Shown here one piece after another: positions 40,607-49,063 of a stretch of 64,000 bases of DNA (position 1 is its first letter; each line of letters opens with the position of its first letter). The notes under the pieces are model-generated. The model ran no database searches. It saw only the letters and a list, made by a program, of their open reading frames with translations, and had not been told where the DNA came from. Made by a program: the position numbers and the translations under genes. Where the stretch lies: NCBI RefSeq assembly GCF_023100845.1, contig NZ_CP095864.1:248001-312000 (forward strand), written 5' to 3'. The stretch comes from Gordonia sp. PP30. GTDB lineage: Bacteria; Actinomycetota; Actinomycetes; Mycobacteriales; Mycobacteriaceae.

Positions 40607-42508
40607 ATGGCCGACGAGACGAATCAGAACCAGCCGGGCCCCGGCCAGTTTCCGCCGCCCGGCGCCGCCCAGTTCCCGGGCCAGTATCCGCCGCCGGGCA
40701 CCGGCCAGTTCCCGCCGCCTGGGACCGGTCAGTTCCCGCCGCCGGGGACCGGTCAGTACGCGCCGCCTCCGCCCGCCGGTCCTCCCGGCACCCATCCGGT
40801 ATCCCAGCCGGGCATGCCGTTCCCGCCGCCGGGACAGTCGTTCCCACCGCCGGGGCAGCAGTTCCCGCCTCCGGGGCAGCAGTTTCCCCCGAACTACCCG
40901 CCGCCCGGCCAGCAGTTTCCGCCGCAGGACCCGTTCCACCAGGGGCCGCCGCCCGCCGCGCCGGGCAGCACCCGCAAACGCAACTGGATCATCGCCAGCA
41001 GCCTGGTGGCCGTGGTCGCGGTGGTCGCCGCGCTGGTGACCACCCTCGTGATGATGGGCGGTTCCAACGAGCGGAAGGGCGCGAGTTCGGCCGACACCGC
41101 CGCGCTCGACATGCTCGCCGCGGCCACCCGGCGCGACACCTCCGCCGTCGCCAAGCTCATCGCGCCTGCCGAAGCCGGATCGCTGGGCGAGATCGTGGAC
41201 GCCCTGCAACAGCGAGCCCAGGACGTCGGCGTGCAGAAGGGTGGTGGACACGACGGCCTGCTCGCGGGCGTCACGATCACCACCGCGAATGTGCGGACCA
41301 AGGTCGACGACCTCCGCGGCGATCTGGCCCGGGTCACCTTCACCGACGGCACCATCGATGTCCGGTTCGACCCGGGCACCGCTAACCCGGGCCTCAAGGA
41401 TCTCTTCGGGGACGACCTCGAATCGGGTCACGGCACGATCGACGTGCACGATCTGCAGACCTACGGCCGCGACGGCGCGCGGATCGACCCGTTCGTGATG
41501 ACGGTGAAGCAGGGGGATCGCTGGTATGTCAGCCCCGCCTACACCGCCGTCGAGCACGCGATGCTCGACGACGGCGGGTACAAGGCCGACTACCGCGCCA
41601 AGCCGGTGACCCCGGAGCGATTCGGCAGCCCGGAGGACGCGGCCGCGGGCTTCGTGGCGGCACTGTCGAAGACGGTGGATCAGAACTCGCTCGACCCGCT
41701 GATCGCCACGTTGCCGACGTACTACGGCCAGATGGCTGCGACGTACCGATCATTCCTGCAGTCGGACACCGGACTCGAGGAGATCCAGCGCCTGACGTTC
41801 TCCGACGGGAGGTATTCGTCGGAGGTGCACGACGGCGTGACCTTCGTCAACGTCGACCACCTGAAGTTCGAGGCCGTCGCGAACGGTGAGCGCGCCTCGG
41901 GCGTGATCAACGAAGGCTGCGTCACCGTCGACGGGGAATCCGAGAAGTTCTGCGGAGGCGACGCGCCGGGCGCCGTCGTCGCCGTGGGCACGGGTGTCCT
42001 CGCCGGGCAGAACGGTGTGGTGGCCACCCGTGATGGTGCGGGATGGCACATCGATCCGGTGCAGACCATGGTGGGGAGCACCCTCTACACGGTCAAGAAC
42101 TCGACCGACGACCAGCTGTACCGACTTCTGGGCTTCGAGTTCCGGATCCCGGAGATGGCGATGAAGGTCAAGGCCGACGCCAGCCTGGTCGGCAAGAACT
42201 CGGTGTCGGTCACCTTCCCGGCCCGCGACGCCGGATCCCTGGACACCGCCGTCCAGGTGATCGAGCTGGATGTGCAGTCGGGCCGGCCGGTGACCATCGA
42301 GCTGCGGGGCGTGCCGTCGCGGACCTACCTGAGCTTCGAGGTGTTCACGTCGAAGGGCCGCGTCAGCTCGGACGAGGGCTCGTCGTACGGGTCCGGCACC
42401 CGATCGTTCACCTTCACCCCGACGACCACCGAGACCGCGAAGATCGCCCTCAGTCGGTACGCCTTCGGGGACGACGGCGCGGCGACCATCGAGGTGGCTC
42501 GCCGCTGA
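40607..42508 (+). CDS. Proline-rich single-pass membrane protein
   Basis: A 633-residue protein. Residues 5-125 are a Pro/Gly/Gln repeat region (units like PPPGTGQF and PPPGQQF), followed by one membrane helix (about 140-165, NWIIASSLVAVVAVVAALV) and a 470-residue outer domain with no recognised family, containing two cysteines close together (EGCVTVDGESEKFCGGD). The ATG has GGGAGG 6 nt upstream. The same plan, proline-rich cytosolic head, one helix, outer domain, is seen in the MmpS-like protein at 24481. The IS481 copy ends 97 bp upstream and may have altered its promoter. Confidence 0.75.
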   Translation: MADETNQNQPGPGQFPPPGAAQFPGQYPPPGTGQFPPPGTGQFPPPGTGQYAPPPPAGPPGTHPVSQPGMPFPPPGQSFPPPGQQFPPPGQQFPPNYPPPGQQFPPQDPFHQGPPPAAPGSTRKRNWIIASSLVAVVAVVAALVTTLVMMGGSNERKGASSADTAALDMLAAATRRDTSAVAKLIAPAEAGSLGEIVDALQQRAQDVGVQKGGGHDGLLAGVTITTANVRTKVDDLRGDLARVTFTDGTIDVRFDPGTANPGLKDLFGDDLESGHGTIDVHDLQTYGRDGARIDPFVMTVKQGDRWYVSPAYTAVEHAMLDDGGYKADYRAKPVTPERFGSPEDAAAGFVAALSKTVDQNSLDPLIATLPTYYGQMAATYRSFLQSDTGLEEIQRLTFSDGRYSSEVHDGVTFVNVDHLKFEAVANGERASGVINEGCVTVDGESEKFCGGDAPGAVVAVGTGVLAGQNGVVATRDGAGWHIDPVQTMVGSTLYTVKNSTDDQLYRLLGFEFRIPEMAMKVKADASLVGKNSVSVTFPARDAGSLDTAVQVIELDVQSGRPVTIELRGVPSRTYLSFEVFTSKGRVSSDEGSSYGSGTRSFTFTPTTTETAKIALSRYAFGDDGAATIEVARR

Positions 42509-42527
42509 GCGGCCGACGGGCGCCATG

Positions 42528-42568
42528 AGTGTCGTATCTGTTGGTCGCCGACCAACAGATACGACATT
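42528..42568 (+). terminator. Long perfect inverted repeat after the 633-residue gene
   Basis: An 18-bp perfect inverted repeat (42530-42547 and 42549-42566, one base between) extended by G-T and A-T pairs. It lies 22 bp past a stop codon and is less GC-rich than its surroundings. Terminator function is likely, though no T-run follows. Confidence 0.6.
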
Positions 42569-42788
42569 GATGATGGTCGGTAGTTCCACGCCGGTCGTGA
42601 CTCCGGGTACGACTGACGCCCTGCTGGGTTGTCCACCAATTGATCTGTCCGGCCGGCGTGGAGCGCTCGAATGCTCGCGAGCGGCGGTGGTCATGACCTA
42701 ATCAGGAGCCTGGCCGGTGCCTAACCAATGTCTTGTCTGACCGCCGCCGCCCGGGAGCGCCCACTTCACTTGAAGGGACATCCCCATC

Positions 42789-43772
42789 ATGGCAGTCATC
42801 GACGTCGGCAGGAACATCGCTGGAATCGACACCCACAAGGACACTCTGCACGTCGCAGTCATCACACCGGTCGGCGGCGCACTTGCCGACCGAGAGTTCC
42901 CGGCGACCTCGCACGGGTACCGGGAGGTGACCGAGTTCCTTGATGGGCACGACGTCGGTGCCGCTGGTGTGGAATGCACTAGCAGCTACGGCATGGGAAT
43001 CACCCGGGTGCTCCACGCGGCAGGACTGTCCGTGGCCGAGGTGTACGGAGGCCGTAAAGACAAGAAGCGGATCAAAGGCAAGTCCGATCCGCTCGATGCC
43101 GTTGCAGCGGCTCGCGCAGTCCTGGCCGGTGACGGCATCGCAATACCGAAGGACGAACGCACCAACATGGTCCGCACTCTGCATCTGGCACGACGTTCCG
43201 GCGTGAAAGCCCGTACTGCGGCGATCAATCAGATCAAAGCAATCCTCATCGGGGCACCGGTGAAAGTTCGCGAAAAGTACAGCGACACAACAGTATCGGC
43301 GATGGTCACAGCACTGGCGGGTTGCCGGCCTCACGCCCATACCGACCAGATCGCAGTCACGGCGCTGTCGGCGCTAAAGACCCTGGCCAAACGGGTCCAG
43401 TTCCTCGACGACCAGGACCGCGACCTCACCGACCAGATCGATGTCCTGGTCACTGAGATGAACCCGGCATTGCGTGCGGCCTACGGCGTCGGCCCCGACA
43501 CGGCCGCCCAACTGATCATCACTGCCGGCGCCAACCCCGAGCGCCTACGCAGCGAAGCCTCCTTCGCCGCCCTGTGCGGAGCAGCGCCGGTCCCAGCATC
43601 GTCGGGGAAGACCTCGCGGCATCGTCTCTCGCGCGGCGGGGACCGTGCGGCGAACAACGCTCTGCACCGGATCGCACTGGTCCGTATGTCCAGCCATCAG
43701 CCGACCCGCGACTGGGTAAGTCCCGTGGAGTGGTGGGGTTTCGGGGCCGGGGTCGGGGTGTCTTCCCTGTAG
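42789..43772 (+). pseudogene. IS110-family transposase, 3' end disrupted
   Basis: The first 310 residues are a good IS110 transposase: DEDD domain (AGIDTHKDTLHVAVI, GVECTSSYGMGI, KGKSDPLDAVAAARAVL) and the C-terminal Tnp20 domain with PVPASSGKTSRHRLSRGGDR and ANNALHRIALVRM. After ...HQPTRD the frame runs into the left end of an IS256 element and stops 18 codons later, so the last 30 or so residues are lost. They are not found on the far side of the IS256 copy. The 42570-42788 stretch upstream is probably its non-coding end. Confidence 0.85.
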
Positions 43773-45170
43773 ATGGGTGGGCCATCGCGTAGAGGTCAAT
43801 GAGTTACCGACAAAAGTGACTCGAAGACAAGGACCACGCGATGACCCGCGACCATTCTGCCCTGTTCGCTCAGCTCGATGCTCTTGCCTCCGCCGATTCC
43901 GGTGCGGTGTTCGCTGAGCTGATCCGTGCGGGCTTGCAATCGCTCATCGAGGCCGAAGCGGCCGGGAAGATCGGTGCCGGCCGTTACCAGCGCAGTGTTG
44001 ATCGTTGCACCCACCGCAACGGGCACCGCGCCAAGACGATCTCGACGACTTCCGGGGATGTATCGGTGAAGATCCCCAAGCTCCGGTCGGGGTCGTTCTT
44101 CCCATCCCTACTGGAGAAGCGGCGACGGGTCGATCAGGCATTGCATGCGGTGATCATGGAGGCCTACGTCCACGGCGTCTCTACCCGCAATGTCGATGAT
44201 CTGGTGCGCGCCCTCGGCGTCGATACCGGGATCTCCAAGTCCGAGGTCTCCCGGATCTGTGGTGGCCTCGATGAGCAGATCACCGCGTTCCGGCAGCGTT
44301 CGCTCACCCACACCGAGTTTCCCTACATCTTCTGCGACGCCACGTTCTGCAAAGTGCGGGTCGGCGCCCACGTGGTCTCCCAAGCCCTGGTCGTAGCAAC
44401 CGGGGTCTCAGCGGCCGGAACCCGTGAAGTCCTCGGTACCGCTGTGGGAGATAGTGAATCGTTCGAGTTCTGGCGCGAGTTCCTGGCCTCCCTCAAAGCC
44501 CGAGGCCTGACCGGCGTGCATCTGGTGATCTCCGACGCGCACGCCGGACTCAAAGCCGCCGTCGCCCAGCAGTTCACCGGCGCGGCCTGGCAACGCTGCC
44601 GCGTGCATTTCATGCGGAACCTGCACGGGGTCGTCCCCGGTAAACAGGGCCCGGTCGTGACCGCGGCAGTCCGCACGATCTTCGCTCACACCGATCCGGC
44701 CGACCTGTCTGCCCAATGGGACCAGGTCGCCGACTCGCTGGCCGCCTCGTTTCCGAAAGTGGCAGCGATGATGAACCAGGCCAAACCCGACGTCCTCGCG
44801 TTCAGCGCGTTCCCGCAGACGCACTGGCAGAAGATCTGGTCGAACAATCCGATCGAGCGACTCAACAAAGAGATCAAACGCCGCGCCGACGTCGTGGAGA
44901 TCTTCCCCAACCCGGCCGCGTTCCTGCGCCTGGCCACCGCCGTGGTCATCGAGGCCCACGACGAATGGCAAGTCACCCGCCGCTACTTCTCTGACGTCTC
45001 CATGGCCGATCTCCGCCGCACGATCGCAGCCAAACAACAGTCACTTACCAACGGACAACCCGAACCCGCCACCACCGATCAACAGATCGCCTAACCTCGA
45101 CTCGACTCATTGATCAACGCGCACTCACGCCGATCCAAAGTCCACCACTCTAAGGGACGCTGTCCCTTCT
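43711..45170 (+). mobile_element. IS256-family insertion sequence (IS1081-like)
   Basis: Imperfect terminal repeats GTCCCGTGGAGTGGTGG (43720-43736) and the inverse at 45142-45158 (15 of 17 match) bracket an intact transposase gene. An 8-bp direct repeat GACCCGCG is found at 43703-43710 and 45171-45178, the size expected for this family; if it is the target duplication, the element is 43711-45170. The exact ends are uncertain because the two ends differ by three bases in the distance to the repeat. Confidence 0.75.
43841..45094 (+). CDS. IS256/IS1081-type mutator transposase
   Basis: A 417-residue intact transposase of the Mutator superfamily. Visible family features: the N-terminal zinc-like segment RCTHRNGHRAKTISTTSGDV, the DDE residues in FPYIFCDATF, VISDAHAGLKAAV and the late Glu region NNPIERLNKEIKRR, and the C/H pair CRVHFMRN. 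An ATG follows a weak GGACC region. Nothing suggests inactivation, so it may still be mobile. Confidence 0.93.
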   Translation: MTRDHSALFAQLDALASADSGAVFAELIRAGLQSLIEAEAAGKIGAGRYQRSVDRCTHRNGHRAKTISTTSGDVSVKIPKLRSGSFFPSLLEKRRRVDQALHAVIMEAYVHGVSTRNVDDLVRALGVDTGISKSEVSRICGGLDEQITAFRQRSLTHTEFPYIFCDATFCKVRVGAHVVSQALVVATGVSAAGTREVLGTAVGDSESFEFWREFLASLKARGLTGVHLVISDAHAGLKAAVAQQFTGAAWQRCRVHFMRNLHGVVPGKQGPVVTAAVRTIFAHTDPADLSAQWDQVADSLAASFPKVAAMMNQAKPDVLAFSAFPQTHWQKIWSNNPIERLNKEIKRRADVVEIFPNPAAFLRLATAVVIEAHDEWQVTRRYFSDVSMADLRRTIAAKQQSLTNGQPEPATTDQQIA

Positions 45171-45360
45171 GACCCGCGTCATCGAGATCGACGACTACAG
45201 CGACCTCCGCCCGACTCGCCAGGCAAAGAACCTCACCCTCACCGCGGCAGCCGGTCACTTCGGCAAATGGCCGACCGAAATCTCACGCCTCGAACGCGGC
45301 CTCAAACGCGACGACAACCTCGCCGACGCCTACCGCCAATGGCTCGCCGACGCCGCTTGA
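45154..45360 (+). pseudogene. Remnant reading frame with helix-turn-helix motif
   Basis: A 68-codon open frame without a credible start, beginning inside the right end of IS256 and ending ADAYRQWLADAA. Its centre (LTAAAGHFGKWPTEISRLER) has an XRE-like helix-turn-helix shape. It continues in frame with the IS110 gene if the IS256 copy is removed at the GACCCGCG repeats, but does not look like an IS110 C-terminus. Probably the tail of another inserted or deleted gene. The 45361-45440 stretch contains only a hairpin. Confidence 0.4.
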
Positions 45361-45420
45361 CACCAATAGGAGCATCACTTTCGCGCCGGGCACCGTCGGG
45401 GCGCGTTGTGCAATCGCGAG

Positions 45421-45440
45421 CCCTCCATGAGGATGGAGGG
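45421..45440 (+). promoter_or_regulatory. Hairpin over the ligD ligase ribosome site
   Basis: CCCTCCAT (45421-45428), GAGG, ATGGAGGG (45433-45440) fold back perfectly, and the purine-rich arm directly precedes the GTG at 45441. The stem would hide the ribosome site, so it may control translation or end a transcript coming from the mobile-element cluster. Confidence 0.4.
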
Positions 45441-46574
45441 GTGGATCTCCCGGTGAACCCGCCCGTCGCGCCGATGCTCGCCAAGGCGGTCACGGCCGTG
45501 CCGCCGCAGCCGGACGGGGAGCCGGGGTGGTCGTACGAGCCGAAGTGGGACGGCTTCCGCGCGTTGATCTTCCGCGACGGCGACGAGGTCGAGATCTCCT
45601 CGCGCGGCGGCAAGGACCTGGCCAGGTACTTTCCGGAGCTGGTCGAGGCCGCGAAGACGGAACTGCCCGAGCGGGTGGTGGTCGACGGTGAGGTCTGCGT
45701 GCCGCGGGTGGTTTCGACAGGCTCAACCGGCGTGACGAGCTCAACCGGCGTGACGAGCTCAACCGGCGGGACGAGCTCGACCGATGCGGCGAACCCGGCC
45801 GGCGGTGAGGTGTGGCGCCTCGACTGGGACTCGCTCTCTCAGCGGATCCACCCCGCGGCCTCCCGGATCGCCAAACTCGCGGATGAGACACCGGCGATGT
45901 TCATCGGCTTCGACGCGCTCGCCCTCGGCGCGCGCGATCTGATGGGGGAGCCCTTCGCCGCACGCCGCGACGCTCTGCGTCAGGCGATCGGTGCCGCCGG
46001 CCGCCTGCGTATCAGCCGCGTCACGCACGACGCGCGGCAGGCCCAGGACTGGTTCACCGCGTTCGAGGGGGCCGGCCTCGACGGGGTGGTCGCCAAGCGG
46101 CTCGACGGCCGCTATGTCCCCGGCAAACGCGAGATGCTCAAGATCAAGCACAAGCGGACCGCGGACTGCGTGGTCCTCGGCTACCGCGTGCACAAGAGCG
46201 GGACCGGCCTCGGCTCCATGCTGCTGGGCCTCTATGACGACGCGGGCGACGTCCGGATGGTGGGCGGTTCCAGTGCCTTCTCCGACACGAAACGGGTCGA
46301 GCTGCAAGAACGATTCGAGAAGCTCCGCCTCGACCCCGACGCGGTGGCGCCGGGTGAGGTCAATCGCTGGCGCTCGTCGGCGACGGGGGAGTGGATCCCG
46401 ATCCGGCGAGAACTGGTGGTCGAGGTGGCGTACGACCAGATGGAGAACGACAGGTTCCGGCACACCGTCAAGTTCTTGCGCTGGCGCCCCGACCGAGAGC
46501 CGTCGTCGTGCACCTACGACCAGCTCGAGGTTCCGCTGACCTACGACGTGTACGACGTGCTGGAGGGATCCTGA
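45441..46574 (+). CDS. LigD ligase-domain protein (NHEJ DNA ligase)
   Basis: A 377-residue ATP-dependent DNA ligase, the ligase module of LigD as a separate gene. The adenylation lysine is Lys35 in YEPKWDGFR; VVDGEVCVPR, IGFDALAL, GLDGVVAKRLDG and the lysine motif REMLKIKHKR are present, and the OB domain covers about 240-370. Residues 90-118 (STGSTGVTSSTGVTSSTGG...) are an 18-bp-period tandem repeat inserted between two conserved blocks. The GTG at 45441 is the best start; GTG 45453 is possible. Its stop overlaps the polymerase gene. No Ku gene is in the window. Confidence 0.85.
   Translation: MDLPVNPPVAPMLAKAVTAVPPQPDGEPGWSYEPKWDGFRALIFRDGDEVEISSRGGKDLARYFPELVEAAKTELPERVVVDGEVCVPRVVSTGSTGVTSSTGVTSSTGGTSSTDAANPAGGEVWRLDWDSLSQRIHPAASRIAKLADETPAMFIGFDALALGARDLMGEPFAARRDALRQAIGAAGRLRISRVTHDARQAQDWFTAFEGAGLDGVVAKRLDGRYVPGKREMLKIKHKRTADCVVLGYRVHKSGTGLGSMLLGLYDDAGDVRMVGGSSAFSDTKRVELQERFEKLRLDPDAVAPGEVNRWRSSATGEWIPIRRELVVEVAYDQMENDRFRHTVKFLRWRPDREPSSCTYDQLEVPLTYDVYDVLEGS
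45711..45780 (+). repeat. In-frame 18-bp tandem repeat in ligase gene
   Basis: GCTCAACCGGCGTGACGA occurs at 45721-45738 and 45739-45756, with variants at 45757-45774 and after. The array starts as TTCGACAGGCTCAACC, the typical form of the dispersed repeat, showing that the repeat expanded inside the gene. Confidence 0.85.
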
Positions 46575-47707
46575 TGCCGAAACCGAAACCGGAGATGCTG
46601 GACGTCGACGGCGTCGAGGTGAAGCTGAGCAATCCCGACAAGATCTATTTCCCGGAACTGGGCGAGGTCGGCGGTCGCAAGCGCGACCTGGTCGAGTACT
46701 ACGAGGCCGTGGCCCTGCAGGGTGCGCTGATGACCGCGATCGCCGGGCGCCCGACGTACCTGGAGCGCTACCCCGACGGTGTCGACGGGGACCAGATCTA
46801 TCAGAAGCACCTCACCAAGTACCGCCCCGCGCACGTCGAATCGACCGAGGTGGTGTTCCCGTCCAAGCGCTCCGGGCAGGCGTTCTGCCCGCGGATTCCG
46901 GCCGATGCGGTGTGGGCGGCGAACCTCGGAACGCTGACCTTCCACACGTGGCCGACGGTCGCGCCGGGAGCGAAGCGAGCGGGCGACATGTCGTCGGTCG
47001 CGCCGGGAGCGAAGCGAGCGGGCGACATGTCACCATCCCCCGACAACGACCATCCCGACCAGCTCCGGCTCGACCTCGATCCGTCCGGCGACACCACCTA
47101 CGCCGACGCCCGACGGGTGGCGCTCGAGCTGCTCCGGCCGCTGCTCGACGAACTCGGCCTCCCCGGCTTCCCGAAGACCTCCGGCAAGCGCGGCGTGCAC
47201 GTGTACATCCCGATCGAACCGGGCTGGGACTTCATCGCGACCCGGCGCGCGGTGATCGCGCTGGCTCGGGAGCTGGAGCGCCGGGATCCGGCCGCGGTCA
47301 CCACCTCCTGGTGGAAGGAGGAGCGCGGCGACCGGGTGTTCATTGACTTCAATCAGAATGCGCGCGACCGCAGTATGGCTTCGCCCTATTCGGTTCGCAA
47401 GACCCCGCGCGCACAGGTCTCCACCCCGCTGACCTGGGATGAGCTCGCCGATGCCGAGCCGGCGGACTTCACTGTGTCGACGGTCCCGGAACTTCTCGCG
47501 CGACGCGGCGATCCGTGGACGGACATCGACGCCCGCAGTGTCGGTATCGAGGTGCTGCTGGAGATGGTGCAGCGCGATGACGCCGCCGGCCTGGGCGACA
47601 TGCCGTACCCGCCGAGCTATCCGAAGATGCCCGGCGAACCGCCGCGCGTGCAGCCGAGCAAGAAGGTCGCCGAGCATTGGGACGCCGCGGGCAATCGGAT
47701 CGAGTGA
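46574..47707 (+). CDS. LigD polymerase-domain protein (NHEJ primase-polymerase)
   Basis: A 377-residue archaeo-eukaryotic primase-type polymerase, the polymerase module of LigD. Conserved blocks: KLSNPDKIYFPELG, YYEAVA, KHLTKYRPAHVES, LTFHTWPT, then DHPDQLRLDLDPS with the catalytic aspartates, FPKTSGKRGVHVYIPI and VFIDFNQNARDRSMASPYSVR. Two copies of VAPGAKRAGDMSS are inserted directly before the catalytic DHPDQLRLDLD. ATG 46574 overlaps the ligase stop (TGATG). With the ligase it would fill and seal double-strand breaks, normally with Ku. Confidence 0.85.
   Translation: MPKPKPEMLDVDGVEVKLSNPDKIYFPELGEVGGRKRDLVEYYEAVALQGALMTAIAGRPTYLERYPDGVDGDQIYQKHLTKYRPAHVESTEVVFPSKRSGQAFCPRIPADAVWAANLGTLTFHTWPTVAPGAKRAGDMSSVAPGAKRAGDMSPSPDNDHPDQLRLDLDPSGDTTYADARRVALELLRPLLDELGLPGFPKTSGKRGVHVYIPIEPGWDFIATRRAVIALARELERRDPAAVTTSWWKEERGDRVFIDFNQNARDRSMASPYSVRKTPRAQVSTPLTWDELADAEPADFTVSTVPELLARRGDPWTDIDARSVGIEVLLEMVQRDDAAGLGDMPYPPSYPKMPGEPPRVQPSKKVAEHWDAAGNRIE
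46958..47031 (+). repeat. 39-bp tandem repeat in polymerase gene
   Basis: Two copies with a 39-bp period starting at 46958 and 46997, encoding VAPGAKRAGDMSS twice. The unit contains GAGCGAAGCGAGC, a palindrome-like sequence. It keeps the reading frame. Confidence 0.85.
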
Positions 47708-47815
47708 GTCGCCGGGGTGGCCGCAAGCGCTAGCGCCGGCGTGCCCGACCGGCGGATGCTTGACGTGTTTCTCCTCGTCGGTGCCACTACGCCATGCCTG
47801 TACGCCACAGTACGG

Positions 47816-48598
47816 TCAGGATCGGGTCGCACCCGCGAACTCGGCGGTCCGCGCGGCGAGGAACGCCGCGGGTGGTAGGCCGGTGAAGTCGTGGACCTCG
47901 CGGGTGAGATGCGCCTGGTCGGCGTAGCCGCAGTCGGCGGCCACCTCGGCGATCGGCGTACCGGTCTCGAGCCGTCGCCGTGCGTGATCGAAGCGGAAGA
48001 GCCGGGCCGCCTGCTTGAGACCCATGCCGTATTCGGCGGCGAACAGGGCGGAGAGTTTGCGGGCGGACCAGCCCGAGCGGTCGACCAGTTCGGCGACGGT
48101 CACCCGCCCACGACGGCGGGCAAGGAACTGCCAGATCCGCGCGGCGTCGTCGTCGGCGGGAGCCCGGTACCGGGGTACCGCCGTCAGCAGAGCGGCGCAG
48201 CGTGCCGCACGGGTGTCCGGTTCGGCGGCACCGAGGTCGTCGTACAGGCGGCCGGCCAGGCCGGGAGCGAGGTCGGCGAGTGCCAGGTTGCGGCCGAAGA
48301 GTTCGCCGGGCGGGAGGCCGAACAGGGTGCGCACGGCGGCCGGGGCCAAATCCAGCTGCACGCCGACCTGGGTGCCGTCGTGATGGATGGCGACCGGTCG
48401 CAGGTGCATGCCGCCGAGCGCCGCACGGAAGGTACGTGGCGCATCGTCGTCGGTCGAGAGGGTGAGGCCGGTGCCGAGATCGATCACCAGGGTGACGGTG
48501 GGCGACGGCAGCCCGGCGTGGGTGCCGGGCCGCCCGCCCACGATCCGGTACGGGGTGATCGTGAGACCGCTCAACCCGCGTATGTCCCGAAACTCCAT
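47816..48598 (-). CDS. AraC family transcriptional regulator
   Basis: A 260-residue regulator. Residues 1-145 are a sensor domain of unknown ligand; residues 160-250 are the double helix-turn-helix of AraC proteins (VTVAELVDRSGWSARKLSAL and IAEVAADCGYADQAHLTREV), ending with the usual FTGLPPAAFL. It overlaps the upstream VOC gene by 28 bp, so both are in one transcript. Confidence 0.9.
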   Translation of the reverse strand: MEFRDIRGLSGLTITPYRIVGGRPGTHAGLPSPTVTLVIDLGTGLTLSTDDDAPRTFRAALGGMHLRPVAIHHDGTQVGVQLDLAPAAVRTLFGLPPGELFGRNLALADLAPGLAGRLYDDLGAAEPDTRAARCAALLTAVPRYRAPADDDAARIWQFLARRRGRVTVAELVDRSGWSARKLSALFAAEYGMGLKQAARLFRFDHARRRLETGTPIAEVAADCGYADQAHLTREVHDFTGLPPAAFLAARTAEFAGATRS

Positions 48599-48954
48599 GC
48601 GTTCCCCTCGGCGTCGGCCACGGTGAACCCCCGGGATCCATAGTCCTCGTCCTTGAGGTCGCGCACCAGGGTCGCACCGAGTTCGACGGCCCGCGCGTAG
48701 ACCGCGTCGGGGTCGTCGACGACGACGTAGACGTTGCCCGACCCGCGGGCGGCGGGCAGGTCGGGGGCGGCCGAGTGGATCATGACGCGTCCGCCCTCAG
48801 GCCAGAGCATCTCCGAATGGTGGACCTGCCGGTCGCCGTCGCCCTCGACCAGGATGCCGGGGACGAAGCCGAGGCGGGTGAGCCAGTCGCGCACGGCGAG
48901 CGGGTCGTCGCAGGGGATACCGGGCCAGATGCTGTGATCGATTCGTGTGGTCAT
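48571..48954 (-). CDS. VOC/glyoxalase-fold protein
   Basis: A 127-residue vicinal-oxygen-chelate protein. The beta-alpha-beta-beta-beta repeats are seen as WLTRLGFVPGILVEGDGD and NVYVVVDDPDAVYARAVELGATLVRDLKDEDYGSRGFTVADAEGNAWSF. Such proteins include antibiotic-binding and dioxygenase-like members; a specific role cannot be given. It overlaps the AraC gene and may supply or bind its ligand. Confidence 0.85.
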   Translation of the reverse strand: MTTRIDHSIWPGIPCDDPLAVRDWLTRLGFVPGILVEGDGDRQVHHSEMLWPEGGRVMIHSAAPDLPAARGSGNVYVVVDDPDAVYARAVELGATLVRDLKDEDYGSRGFTVADAEGNAWSFGTYAG

Positions 48955-49044
48955 GCCTCCAGTGTTCCGGGCCCGGCCGCCTGGATCTTGAAGAAATCGG
49001 CAGCGGATTTACCGGACCAAGGCCCCTGTTCGCTCCTTCATAAC

Positions 49045-49063
49045 ATCGGTTAGGCTGCCCTCA
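49045..49063 (+). promoter_or_regulatory. Iron-box match over the HtaA-like promoter
   Basis: ATCGGTTAGGCTGCCCTCA matches 14 of 19 positions of the DtxR/IdeR iron box (consensus half-site TTAGGTTAG). It contains the TAGGCT -10 box at 49051-49056, 6 nt before the ATG, so a bound repressor would block RNA polymerase. Supports iron control of the gene. Confidence 0.6.
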
